A stretch of DNA of 64,000 bases from Streptomyces pristinaespiralis (GTDB lineage: Bacteria > Actinomycetota > Actinomycetes > Streptomycetales > Streptomycetaceae), in contig NZ_CP011340.1 of the NCBI RefSeq assembly GCF_001278075.1, positions 1,612,001 through 1,676,000 of the forward strand, in the 5' to 3' direction. The position numbers were made by a program, and so were the translations under genes. Each line of letters starts with the position of its first letter. The stretch's first letter is position 1. The notes below the pieces were generated by a model. It did no database searches, was not told where the DNA came from, and worked only from the letters and a program-made list of their open reading frames with translations. Of the stretch, positions 35,300 to 44,166 are shown piece after piece.

Positions 35300-35992
35300 A
35301 TGGTCGCACTCTCCAACGTCCAGTTCGGCAAGAAGAACGCGGACGTCCGCACCGTGCAGAAGGCCCTGATCGCCCGGGGCCGCAAGATCCCGGACGGAGC
35401 CACCGGGCTCTTCGGCGAACAGACCAGGGCCGCCTACCGTGCCGAACAGATCGCCCAGGGCTTCAAGGGATCGGACGCCGACGGTGTGCCCGGCTGCGCG
35501 TCCCTCACCACACTGGGCCGTCACGCCGGCTTCAAGGTCGACTGCAAGGGCGCCCGGCCCGCCGCCGGCCGCGCGGCCCCCCCGAGCAAGGGCCACGTGA
35601 AGTCGCCCGTCCCCGGCCACAAGGTCACCTTCGAGTTCTTCTCCCCCGGTCCGTACGCGTGGAAGCCGGACGGTATCGGCCGGCACACCGGCCAGGACTT
35701 CGCCGCCCGGTCGGGCACCCCGGTGGTCGCCGTGCGCAACGGCACCATCGCCTGGTCCAACGGCGAGGGCGGCGCGTACGGCCAGTGGATCGGACTGCGT
35801 GGGGACAACGGGCACATCTACACCTACTGCCACCTCTCACAGCGGCAGGTGAAGCCGGGCCAGAAGGTGGCCGCGGGCCAGCAGATCGGAAAGGTGGGAA
35901 ACACAGGAAACTCCACCGGACCACACCTGCACTTCGAGATGTCGAAGGGCCGTGAATGGGCCTACGGCCAAGTCGCCAAGCCCCGCTACTGA
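35300..35992 (+). CDS. Peptidoglycan-binding + M23 metallopeptidase
   Basis: A 230-aa protein. Residues 1-80 are the same binding module as in the preceding gene. Residues 110-225 are an M23/lysostaphin-like peptidase with all ligands: IGRHTGQDFAARSGTPV (His, Asp), YTYCHLS and GPHLHFEMSKG (HxH). These enzymes cut cross-bridge or stem peptides. There is no signal peptide, which is unusual, since cellular M23 enzymes are exported. AAGGAG lies 6 nt before the start. Together with the partner gene it covers both glycan and peptide cleavage. Confidence 0.92.
   Translation: MVALSNVQFGKKNADVRTVQKALIARGRKIPDGATGLFGEQTRAAYRAEQIAQGFKGSDADGVPGCASLTTLGRHAGFKVDCKGARPAAGRAAPPSKGHVKSPVPGHKVTFEFFSPGPYAWKPDGIGRHTGQDFAARSGTPVVAVRNGTIAWSNGEGGAYGQWIGLRGDNGHIYTYCHLSQRQVKPGQKVAAGQQIGKVGNTGNSTGPHLHFEMSKGREWAYGQVAKPRY
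35348..35498 (+). repeat. 150-bp repeat, copy B (partner at 34618-34768)
   Basis: See copy A: the same nucleotide stretch with a single base difference, in the same codon frame of the downstream gene. Confidence 0.9.
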
Positions 35993-36073
35993 CGCCGGGC
36001 CCCCGGCGATCATGCTGCGCTGGACGGTCCAACCTGGTTTGCACGGACCTGGGGCGAAACTGATCGTGGCCGC

Positions 36074-37546
36074 ATGAACAAACCCAAGGTCGTCGTGCGG
36101 CCACCGGACAGCCGCGGCCTGCGCGAGGTCACCATGGGCGGCGAAACGGTAGGAAGCGCCTGGTCACTGCGGGAGTTACGCAAGGTTCTCCGTCGTCTCG
36201 GTCACCCCGAGGACGTGGATGTGGAGGACCGGTCGCTCATCATGTGGCTCGGCGGGGACAGCGGGACGTGGCCCGCCCGCACGGGGCGGCGGCGCTGGAC
36301 CGTCGCGCTCATGACGACGGGGCTGCTGGGCTCGATGGCCCTGCTCGTCGCCGTGGGGATGCCGGATGCGATCGGGGCGCTGACTTTCGCCGGACGCGTC
36401 ACCGGCTTCCTGTTCGCCTTCGCGGGCGTGGTGCAGGGCGTGGCGGCAGTGGCGGCCCTCGATTACTGGGGGAAGCGAAAGCTGAAATTTTCCGGAGCAG
36501 TGATCCTTCTGGGCGCGTTCATCGCGCTGGTCACCAATGGCCTGCTGCTCTTCATGTGGCTCCAGGAAAGGGAGTACACACCCTATGTGCTGACGTACCT
36601 TCCGCTCTGGTGCTGGTCCCTGTGGGCACTCCAACTGCTCATCAGGGAAAAGGCGTGGAGGGGTGTTCCGTATCCTAAGCAGTTCGCGGCCGGAGTGACG
36701 GCGACCACGCTTCTGGCCACCTTCAACCTGGCGTATTCCGCGCTCTACCAGCCGACGTCCGCTCCGGTCCTGTTCGACCTGAGCGTAAAGTTCGGGACAC
36801 CGCACATGGATGCCGGCCGGCCCCTGATCCACCTCCCGGTGACCTTCCGGGCCCAGAATTCAGGAAAGGTACCGGCTTACATCACCAGCGACGGTTACGG
36901 GATCTACGGCGTCTCCGCCGAGTACGCGAGCGACGGGAGCGGTCTCCTGGAGTGGAGAAGGAGGATCGACGCCAAGTCGGACGGATCGAGCGTGGGGCGC
37001 TACATCAAGGATCCCATTCGGGAGACGATCAGCGCCGCCCCGTTCTACGGACCCGGAAAGTGGCTCGAGCCCGGCGAGCGATACACCCAGGAAAGGGTGA
37101 TCCAGGTACCCACGTCGGCGAAGTACGACGTGATCGAGGCATACCTGACCATGACCCTCATGAGGAAGGACCGCGGGAGAATCGACGAGGAATTCTCGAC
37201 CCCTCATCATTCCTGGCGGCCGAAAGAGAAACAGTTCTTCTGCTCCCCCCTTGAATGTGACGACCACATCATCCATCGCGGCAGAGTCCGCCACAACAAC
37301 AACATGATCAACGTGACTCGCCAGCCCCGATACGTTCTCTCGTACTACGGGTGGAACGGAGCCGGCGGCGAATTCCGGTCGTACATCTTGTCGCACAAGC
37401 CCCGCGAAGTCCTCCGCTTCAAGAAAGAGGCGGCGGAAGAGGACGAAACAGAAAGGAAAAGATATGGCGTCGCTCTGGCCGAAACCATGACCGCCATCCC
37501 TTTCTCGCAGCTGCTGAACGCCGGCGGTCAGGACAGCACGCGGTAG
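36074..37546 (+). CDS. Membrane protein with large C-terminal beta-rich domain, unknown function
   Basis: A 490-aa protein. After a 75-residue cytoplasmic start, about five membrane segments follow: VALMTTGLLGSMALLVAVGM, FAGRVTGFLFAFAGVVQGVA, AVILLGAFIALVTNGLLLFM, VLTYLPLWCWSLWALQLL and FAAGVTATTLLATFNLAY. The remaining 270 residues are soluble and look beta-rich (RPLIHLPVTFRAQNSGKVPA). The codon use is less extreme than that of its neighbours (more A/T at third positions, for example in its last 600 bp). I do not recognise it. Its end overlaps the convergent reductase gene by 19 bp. Confidence 0.7.
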   Translation: MNKPKVVVRPPDSRGLREVTMGGETVGSAWSLRELRKVLRRLGHPEDVDVEDRSLIMWLGGDSGTWPARTGRRRWTVALMTTGLLGSMALLVAVGMPDAIGALTFAGRVTGFLFAFAGVVQGVAAVAALDYWGKRKLKFSGAVILLGAFIALVTNGLLLFMWLQEREYTPYVLTYLPLWCWSLWALQLLIREKAWRGVPYPKQFAAGVTATTLLATFNLAYSALYQPTSAPVLFDLSVKFGTPHMDAGRPLIHLPVTFRAQNSGKVPAYITSDGYGIYGVSAEYASDGSGLLEWRRRIDAKSDGSSVGRYIKDPIRETISAAPFYGPGKWLEPGERYTQERVIQVPTSAKYDVIEAYLTMTLMRKDRGRIDEEFSTPHHSWRPKEKQFFCSPLECDDHIIHRGRVRHNNNMINVTRQPRYVLSYYGWNGAGGEFRSYILSHKPREVLRFKKEAAEEDETERKRYGVALAETMTAIPFSQLLNAGGQDSTR

Positions 37547-38148
37547 GTCACGTGCGTGACCAGGCTTGCCGGCCGCGACGTCACCTGCTCCAGTTCCAGC
37601 GGCGGGACGCCCTCGAACAGCCGTGTGCCGGCGCCGAGCGTGAGGGGCACGATGTGCAGTCGCAGCTCGTCGACCAGACCGGCGGCGAGGTACTGGTTGA
37701 TGGTGGTCGCGCCGCCCAGGACCGAGACATCTCCGTCGCCGGCCGCCGCTCGCGCGTGTGACAGTGCCGACGTGATTCCGTCGGTGACGAAGTGGTACGT
37801 GGTGCCGCCGTCCATCGGCTGCGGCTCGCGCGCGTGATGGGTGAGCACGAACACGGGCCCGTGGAACGGCGGATCGTCGCCCCACCAGCCGTTCCACCGC
37901 CGGTCCCACTCGCCACGCACGGGGCCGAACATGTTGCGGCCCATGATGAACGCGCCGGCTGCGGTCAGCCGGTCGACCTCGGCCCGGTTCTCGTCGGGAG
38001 TGTCGAACATCCAGGCGTGCAGCTTGTCGCCCGAGCCGTCGCCGCCGTCGTCGCCGAACGGGCGTTCCTCACTCTGGTGGAGACCGGCCGAGTACCCGTC
38101 GGCGGAGACCGTGATGTCGCAGACCACCCCGCCTGTTCGTCTGTTCAT
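37528..38148 (-). CDS. Dihydrofolate reductase family protein (RibD C-terminal type)
   Basis: A 206-aa protein from the ATG at 38148 with GAGGAGAGGG upstream. The pattern is that of the RibD_C/DHFR-like fold: GVVCDITVSADGYSAG, AAGAFIMGRNMFGPVRGEW, GPVFVLTHHAREP, GDVSVLGGATTINQYLAAGL and VDELRLHIVPLTLGAGTRLF. These small reductases probably use NADPH on an unknown substrate and are common in Streptomyces. It converges with the membrane protein gene. Confidence 0.9.
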   Translation of the reverse strand: MNRRTGGVVCDITVSADGYSAGLHQSEERPFGDDGGDGSGDKLHAWMFDTPDENRAEVDRLTAAGAFIMGRNMFGPVRGEWDRRWNGWWGDDPPFHGPVFVLTHHAREPQPMDGGTTYHFVTDGITSALSHARAAAGDGDVSVLGGATTINQYLAAGLVDELRLHIVPLTLGAGTRLFEGVPPLELEQVTSRPASLVTHVTYRVLS

Positions 38149-38384
38149 CGCCCTCTCCTCCTCGCACATGGGCGGCGAGCGTTGTCGCCTGCGGGCCGTG
38201 TGCGGAGCCAGGTTGGCCGACGCCGCCGCGGCCGCGTTGCAGAATGCGCCATACGGGTAAAGAGTGGAAATCGGATCCCTTGTGCACTGTTGAGCTGGAG
38301 ATGACCTGGGAGCGGGTCCCGCTCTCAAGGGGCCGGTCCGCAACGGACAAGCCGACACCACCGAGAAGCGCATCTGGAACCATC

Positions 38385-39881
38385 ATGGCCATAGTCGCCC
38401 GGCGCAACCTCTTCCGCTTGTTCGGGGCATCCGCGCTGGCCGCCTCGCTCGCACTTCCGGCAGGAGTGGTGAGCGCTGCGGAAGCGCCTACCGGCAGCGG
38501 TGACACGGCGGCAGCACCCGTGCAGACAACGCCCCCTCCCCCGCAGCCGGACGAACCGCCCCCGCCGCCGGACACGCCCCCGCCACCTCCTCCAGGGACC
38601 CCCACGCCTCCCCCGCAGCCGGACGAACCGCCCCCGCCGCCGGACACGCCCCCTCCGGGCGATACGACCACCCCGGGCGACACCGCCCCGCCGGGAGAAA
38701 CGGACACTGACGGGCCACCAGACCCCGGAGAACCGGAACCGGGCGGAGCGGTGACCGGCGAACTGGCCCAGCAGGGCAAAGAGGTTGAAGCGGCAACCGC
38801 GAACCTGGCCGAGGCGGGCAAGAACGTCCCCGAGGAACTCGCGCCCGCCGTGGACAAGCTGACCGCCACGCTCAAGGCGGTGGAGGACCCGAGGACGCCA
38901 CCGCAGGAGCGGGAAGAGGTCACCGAGATCGCGGAGCACGTGACTTCCGCCCTGGCGCGGATCGCCGACCCTGAAACACCTCGTGAGCTGCGGGAGCAGC
39001 TGACGGTGATCGTGCAGCAGGTGGCCTCCGCCCTCGCGGGCAGCCACGACCCGCAGGTGTCGCCCGAGCTGCGGGCCACCACCGTCTCGACGGCGGAGAA
39101 GGCGACTTCGGCCCTGGACCTGATGGGCGATCCCGGGACGCCCCCCGAACTCCAGGAGGAGCTGAACCTGATCCTTGAGCCGTTGACCGCCGTACTGGCT
39201 CAGGGAAGCGACGGCGTGTCCGGCCGATCAGCGAGTCCGGCGGAAATGCGACGGCTGGCGGGACCGGCGGCGGAAGTGGCCCGGGCGACGGAAATGGTCA
39301 GCGACCCGAAGACGCCTCCGCAGCAGCGGAGTGAGCTGGCGAGGGCCACAGCTCAGGCCGCCGCGACGCTGCCCGCGCTGAGTGATCCTGGGGGATCGCA
39401 GAGCGATCAGGCGAAAGCTCAGGAGGTCTTTCGTCAGAAGTCCGAAGCGATGAAGAAGGCGCAGGAGAAGGCAGCTTCCGCACGGGGCGTACCGGACGTA
39501 CCACTCGGCGAGGCGGCCGAAGTGTGCACCAACGCCATATTCGCGACCGTCTCCGATCGTGCTCTCGGCCGGACCCTGCAGAACCTCCTTCCCCCGAAGT
39601 GGGAGAACCAAGGGGTTGAAGACTTCTGGAAAGCGCGCGAGAAGGAGGACGACTCGCTCGACGTCATGGCGCAGCTGCAGAACGGAGAGCACACCGATGC
39701 GCCGTTCGACGTGGGACAGCTCACCGCGCGTCTCGCCCAACTCGTGCCGGCGAAGAAGCTGTTCGGGCAGCTCGGCATCCCGGGGCTCCATTGTCTGCAG
39801 GCCGCTTGGCACCTCGACCGGCAAGGGATCGAGGCAGGGACCTGGGTCGAGATGGCCCAGCAGAAGAAGGGAGCCGCCTAG
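38385..39881 (+). CDS. Secreted proline-rich protein with DPxTPxELRE repeats
   Basis: A 498-aa protein from the ATG at 38385. Residues 1-29 are a signal peptide (FRLFGASALAASLALPAGVV then SAAEA). Residues 45-125 are almost pure Pro/Asp/Glu/Thr/Gly (PPPPQPDEPPPPPDTPPPPP), including two near-identical blocks, a likely wall-spanning stalk. Residues 140-380 hold about five helical repeats spaced some 35-60 residues apart, with signature D-P-x-T-P-x-E-x-R-E-E-L. The C-terminal 120 residues are helical with two cysteines. There is no sortase motif or membrane anchor. Function unknown; it should sit at or beyond the cell surface just upstream of the giant operon. Confidence 0.75.
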   Translation: MAIVARRNLFRLFGASALAASLALPAGVVSAAEAPTGSGDTAAAPVQTTPPPPQPDEPPPPPDTPPPPPPGTPTPPPQPDEPPPPPDTPPPGDTTTPGDTAPPGETDTDGPPDPGEPEPGGAVTGELAQQGKEVEAATANLAEAGKNVPEELAPAVDKLTATLKAVEDPRTPPQEREEVTEIAEHVTSALARIADPETPRELREQLTVIVQQVASALAGSHDPQVSPELRATTVSTAEKATSALDLMGDPGTPPELQEELNLILEPLTAVLAQGSDGVSGRSASPAEMRRLAGPAAEVARATEMVSDPKTPPQQRSELARATAQAAATLPALSDPGGSQSDQAKAQEVFRQKSEAMKKAQEKAASARGVPDVPLGEAAEVCTNAIFATVSDRALGRTLQNLLPPKWENQGVEDFWKAREKEDDSLDVMAQLQNGEHTDAPFDVGQLTARLAQLVPAKKLFGQLGIPGLHCLQAAWHLDRQGIEAGTWVEMAQQKKGAA

Positions 39882-40117
39882 CGGGCGCCCGACCCGCGTC
39901 CGACGAGGCCCAACCGAGTGGATCTGCGGCCCCGGGTTCGCAGAGGCTCGCAGTGATCCCCCCGGTCACTTACGCTCATGACTGAGCGTGACGAGTGCAC
40001 CACTTTTCGCCATCGTGATTCCGTCCGCCGTTCACGCGCCTCACCGGTCCGACGATCCGGACGATCCCACCCGCTGCCGGTCGGCCGGGCACGGCTCGGC
40101 ACAAGGAGGAGCTGGTC
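39882..40117. promoter_or_regulatory. Leader region of the giant-protein operon
   Basis: A 236-bp gap before the WD40 gene with no gene. It should hold the promoter of the operon at 40118-52818, since the following genes are separated by less than 80 bp. I see no confident -35/-10 pair. AGGAGGAG immediately before 40118 is the ribosome binding site. Confidence 0.4.
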
Positions 40118-41185
40118 ATGAGTCAGCCGGGTACCGTGGCGCTCACGGTCGAGCATGACGGCTCGGTCCAGGCGATCGCGTTCAGCCCCGACAGCACCCG
40201 GTTCGCCAGCGGCGGCAGCGATTCCGTGCTGCGGGTGCGCGGGACCGGCGTCGGTGCGCCGCTGGACGTGCCGTGCGAGGGATCCGTGTCCGCCATCGCG
40301 TTCGGTCCGGACGGCGCCGCGCTCGCGGTGGCCGACTTCGAGCAGGTGTTCCTCCGCTCCGGCGCGACCGGGGCGGTGATCTGGCAAGGGCCGCTCGAGC
40401 CGGGCAGTTCGGTGAACACGGTGCGATTCGCCCCGGACGGAAAGGTGGTCGCGACCACCGACCAGGTTCTCGTCCTGCTCGACGGTGCGACCGGGGCGAC
40501 GTCGCGGAAGATCACCGTGGACACGCCCCTAATCGCCGACGTCGACCTCAGCGCGGACGGCACCCGCGTCGTGCTGGCCATCGACGAACGTCACGGTGGC
40601 GACCACCGGAACGCCGGGTCCGCGCGGGTGCTGGAGCTGGCCACCGGCGCCGAGATCACGCGGCTGACCCCGGACGACGCGGTGCTCGCTGTCGCGTTCA
40701 GCCCGGACGCCTCCCTGGTGCTGTGCTGCGCCGCCGACGACACCACCCGGATGTTCCAGGCGGACGACGGGACGCAGTTGTGGCCGACGGCGGACGACGT
40801 CGAAGACCAGGTCACCGCGCCGAACTGCCTGGCGTTCGACCCGAAGGGCAAGTGGACCGTGGTGGGCGGCTCCGACGGGTTCGCCCGGGTGCTGGAAGCG
40901 GAGTCGGGGGTGGAGAAGGGCCGGGCGCCGAAGCTGGCCCCCGGTCTCCCCGACCCCGGCCTGGGTGCCGTCACGCATGTGGCCTTCGGACCGAACGGCA
41001 AGGTCGCGGCGAGCGCATCCATCGACAACGTGGTGCGCCTGTTCAACCTCGACGGCAAGGAGCGCTACGCGGTGCCCACCGACGAGGTGCTGGCGATGGA
41101 GTTCAGCCCGGACGGCCGCTGGCTGGGTATCGGCTCCTTCGGCCGTGCGCTGTTGATCGACAACGGTGAACCCGGGCCCGGGTGA
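40118..41185 (+). CDS. WD40-repeat beta-propeller protein, first gene of the giant operon
   Basis: A 355-aa protein that is all beta-propeller: about eight blades with the S/G-P-D/N-G pattern, for example VQAIAFSPDSTRFASGGSD, VSAIAFGPDGAALAVADFE, VLAVAFSPDASLVLCCAADD, PNCLAFDPKGKWTVVGGSD and VTHVAFGPNGKVAASASIDN. There is no signal peptide or membrane segment. It is a likely docking or assembly protein for one of the large proteins that follow. The start has AGGAGG; the gene ends 6 bp before the DUF6603 gene, so the two are translated from one message. Confidence 0.92.
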   Translation: MSQPGTVALTVEHDGSVQAIAFSPDSTRFASGGSDSVLRVRGTGVGAPLDVPCEGSVSAIAFGPDGAALAVADFEQVFLRSGATGAVIWQGPLEPGSSVNTVRFAPDGKVVATTDQVLVLLDGATGATSRKITVDTPLIADVDLSADGTRVVLAIDERHGGDHRNAGSARVLELATGAEITRLTPDDAVLAVAFSPDASLVLCCAADDTTRMFQADDGTQLWPTADDVEDQVTAPNCLAFDPKGKWTVVGGSDGFARVLEAESGVEKGRAPKLAPGLPDPGLGAVTHVAFGPNGKVAASASIDNVVRLFNLDGKERYAVPTDEVLAMEFSPDGRWLGIGSFGRALLIDNGEPGPG

Positions 41186-41191
41186 CGCGGC

Positions 41192-44086
41192 ATGGACCCG
41201 AACGAACTCCTGAGCCAGGTCACAGGCCAACTGCGCGCGCTGGCCCAGAACGCGGTGGAGGGCCTCGTCCGTGAGCTGCCCGAGGAACCGTCGGCCGCCG
41301 GCACCGTACTGGCCGGACGGCTGCTCGCGGCGTACGACCGGCTGCCGCCGGGGAACTCGCTGGTGGAACTGGTCCGGGAGATGCTCGGCGACCTGGACGC
41401 CGGCTCGCCGGTGCGGCTGCACGGCTGGCGGCGGGCGCCCGGGGCGCCGCTCGGGGTGGCGCTGGTGCTGACCGACCCGTCCGGCGCGGCAGCCGGGCGT
41501 GCGGTGCTCGGGGTGACCCCTGGCGGGCCGCTGTTCGACGTGGTGGTCACCCCGGGGGCGGCCCTGTCCATGCCGCCGAAGGCCACGGGTCCGTGGAGTG
41601 CGGAGGCGACGATCGCCGCGCCGGGCGGCTGGGACGCCGCGTTCGGTCCGGGTCTGCCGCCCACGCCGCCTGGCGGCACCGCGACGATCCGGTTCCAGCG
41701 CACCGGCCGACTGGCCGCCGGTACCGCCGACGGGCCCGGGATCAGCGTCAACGGCATCGCGCTCACCGTGACCGCCGATCCGGGGACGCCGCCGGCCGTC
41801 GAGGTGGAGCTGCGCGAACTCGAGGCCGCCATCCTGCCGGCGGCGCTGGCCCGGCTGATCGGCGTCGGCGGGTCCGGCCCGATGGCCGGCGGTCAGGGGC
41901 CGGTCACCGTCACCGTCCGCGCGGACCGGGCGGGTGGACTGCGCTTCGCCGGTACGGGGGCGCTTCAGGCCCCGCTGCCGCTGCGCCTGAACGCTCCGGG
42001 TGTGCAGACCCGGGGGGCTGCCCTGGAACTGACCCTGGACGGCGGCGAACCACGACTGGCCCTGTCCGTGTCGGTCACGGCGGGCCTTCCGGGACTGCCG
42101 TTGCGGGCTTCGCTGGACAGGGCCGGCATCGACCTGCCGGTGGTGCTGTCACCGGCGGCCAGGCCGGGCCTCGATCCGCGGCGACTGCGCGAGCTGTTCC
42201 CCGACGGCATCGGCACCGAACTGAACCTGCCGCCGGTGTCCGGCGGCGGCGTGGTGCGGCGCACCCCCGACCAGGGCTACGCCGGGCTGATCTCGATCGA
42301 CCTGAGTGTGCTGCGACTGCAGGCCGTCGCCCTGTTCCGGCCGCCGGTCGCGGGCGCCCCGACCAGTTTCCTGGTGCTGCTCTCCGCCACGTTCCCCGCT
42401 CCCGGCATCCAGTTGGGTCTGGGGTTCGCCCTGGACGCGGTCGGCGGGCTGGTCGGCGTCAACCGGCGCGTGGACGTCACCGCGCTGCAGCGGCTGGTGT
42501 GCGACGGCGACGCCGACCGGGTGATGTTCCCGGACCGGGCGGTGGAACGCGCCGGGGAGATCATCGAGTCGCTGGCCTCGGTCTTCCCGGTGGCGTCGGG
42601 CCGGGTGCTGGTAGGGCCGATGGTGCGCATCACCTGGGGCGGTCGGATGGTGTCGCTGTCCGGCGCACTGATCCTGGAACTGCCCGCACCGGTGCGGGCG
42701 ATGCTGGTGGGGCGGCTCCTGGTCGGCCTGCCCGACCCGGTGGTGCCGCTGATCCGGCTGCAGGCCACCGTGCTCGGCCGGATCGACACGGCCGTCCCCG
42801 AATTCGAGCTGCTGGTGTCGCTGGCCGGGTCCTGGATCGTCGGACTGGCCGTGCGTGGCGAGATGTACCTGCTGGTGCGCGGCGGCCGGCAGCCGGAGTT
42901 CGTCATGTCCGCCGGCGGCTTCCACCCCCGCTACACCCGTCCCGCCGGGGTGCCCGCGCTGCGACGGCTCCAGGTGGACCTGGCCCCGGGCAACGGCTTC
43001 GGGCTGCGCATGGAGGCCTACTTCGCGGTCACGTCCAACGCGGTCATGTTCGGCGGCCAGGTGCAGCTGGAGGCGATGATCGCCGGCTGCGGGGTGCAGG
43101 GCTGGCTCGGACTGGACGCGCTGTTCGTCTTCGACCCGGTGTTCGCGTTCGCGGTGCACGTACGGGCCGGGGTGGCGGTCCGCGCCTTCGGCCGCCGGCT
43201 GGCGAGCGTCGGCCTGGACTTCACCCTGGAGGGCCCGGCGCCTTGGCACGCGTTCGGCACGGGCAGCATCTCGGTGCTGTTCTGGGACGTCGAGCTCGAC
43301 TTCGACATCCGCTGGGGCTCCCCGCCGGCGGTCCCGCCGCGGGCGGGGCGCGATCCGCTGGAGCCGCTGCGTACCGCCGTCGGTCGGGCGAAGGCGTGGG
43401 TGGCGGAACGGCCGGCTGCCGAACGCACGGCGCTCGCGTTCACCCCCGCGGCGGTCGAGAAGCTGGCCAAGGGCGACATCGTGCACCCGGACGCGACCCT
43501 GCGGGTCAGTCAGGAGGTGCTCCCGCTGGGCGTGCCGATCTCCCGTTTCGAGCGTCGGCCGGTACCGGTGCAGAAATGGACGATCAAGGAGGTCACGCTC
43601 GGGACGCCGCAGCCCGCCGACGGTCTTCCCTCGCTGCCCGAGCGGTTCGTGCCCGGCGAATTCTTCGACCTGACCGAGGACCAGCAGCTCACCGAGCCCG
43701 CGTTCGTCCGCCACGCCGGCGGGGTGCGGGTGGGCACCGACGGCGCCCGGCTCGGCGCCGGTCACCGGGTCGACGACGGCTACGAGACCGGCTACGAGCC
43801 GCCCCTGCCGTCGCGGGAGTTCTCCCCTTGGCCGGGGCTCTTCCGCCGCGAGGCGGTGTACGCGCTCAGCGCCGCCGAGCGGCTGGAGCGGTGGCGCACA
43901 CCCGAGGCGGCCGTCCGGGTACGCCCACCCACGATGAGCGTGGTCGCCGCCGACGACCTGCACCCCATGCTCGCGGACGTCTCCCTCGTCAACGCGACCG
44001 CGGACGCCTGGCAGGCGGTACGGGCGCAGCTCGGCGACCCGTCCGCGCCCGTTCAGCTCGTCGAGAGCTGGGAGCAGCGCACATGA
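41192..44086 (+). CDS. DUF6603-type large protein, second gene of the giant operon
   Basis: A 964-aa protein. The first 80 residues are helical (NELLSQVTGQLRALAQNAVE). The middle is dominated by long amphipathic strands. The section from about residue 360 to 710 (GLISIDLSVLRLQAVALFRP; FPAPGIQLGLGFALDAVGGL; FVFDPVFAFAVHVRAG; FTLEGPAPWHAFGTGSISVL) matches my memory of DUF6603, a family of unknown function. The alternation of polar and hydrophobic residues is like a beta-helix or barrel, yet there is no signal peptide. The last 250 residues are Pro/Arg-rich and unfamiliar. It ends in an ATGA overlap with a tiny ORF. Confidence 0.8.
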   Translation: MDPNELLSQVTGQLRALAQNAVEGLVRELPEEPSAAGTVLAGRLLAAYDRLPPGNSLVELVREMLGDLDAGSPVRLHGWRRAPGAPLGVALVLTDPSGAAAGRAVLGVTPGGPLFDVVVTPGAALSMPPKATGPWSAEATIAAPGGWDAAFGPGLPPTPPGGTATIRFQRTGRLAAGTADGPGISVNGIALTVTADPGTPPAVEVELRELEAAILPAALARLIGVGGSGPMAGGQGPVTVTVRADRAGGLRFAGTGALQAPLPLRLNAPGVQTRGAALELTLDGGEPRLALSVSVTAGLPGLPLRASLDRAGIDLPVVLSPAARPGLDPRRLRELFPDGIGTELNLPPVSGGGVVRRTPDQGYAGLISIDLSVLRLQAVALFRPPVAGAPTSFLVLLSATFPAPGIQLGLGFALDAVGGLVGVNRRVDVTALQRLVCDGDADRVMFPDRAVERAGEIIESLASVFPVASGRVLVGPMVRITWGGRMVSLSGALILELPAPVRAMLVGRLLVGLPDPVVPLIRLQATVLGRIDTAVPEFELLVSLAGSWIVGLAVRGEMYLLVRGGRQPEFVMSAGGFHPRYTRPAGVPALRRLQVDLAPGNGFGLRMEAYFAVTSNAVMFGGQVQLEAMIAGCGVQGWLGLDALFVFDPVFAFAVHVRAGVAVRAFGRRLASVGLDFTLEGPAPWHAFGTGSISVLFWDVELDFDIRWGSPPAVPPRAGRDPLEPLRTAVGRAKAWVAERPAAERTALAFTPAAVEKLAKGDIVHPDATLRVSQEVLPLGVPISRFERRPVPVQKWTIKEVTLGTPQPADGLPSLPERFVPGEFFDLTEDQQLTEPAFVRHAGGVRVGTDGARLGAGHRVDDGYETGYEPPLPSREFSPWPGLFRREAVYALSAAERLERWRTPEAAVRVRPPTMSVVAADDLHPMLADVSLVNATADAWQAVRAQLGDPSAPVQLVESWEQRT

Positions 44087-44166
44087 GTCTCCTGTTGGGC
44101 ACCGCAATGGTGAAGCGCCGGAGAGGCACGTCAGGGTCGCACGGCCCGAGCTGGAGCGATGCATGA
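44083..44166 (+). CDS. Possible 27-aa peptide gene linked by ATGA overlaps
   Basis: An ATG at 44083 overlaps the stop of the DUF6603 gene (ATGA), has GGGAG 8 nt upstream, and its TGA (44164-44166) overlaps the ATG of the next gene, again as ATGA. The peptide starts MSLLLGTAMVKRRRGTSG and is hydrophobic then basic. The double overlap suggests either a real peptide or a translational coupling device that carries ribosomes from one large gene to the next. Conservation cannot be tested here, so the call is tentative. Confidence 0.4.
   Translation: MSLLLGTAMVKRRRGTSGSHGPSWSDA

Noticed and set aside
27419..35992. Complete prophage
   Set aside because: Lysin-like genes are present, but no integrase, portal, terminase, capsid or tail genes are.
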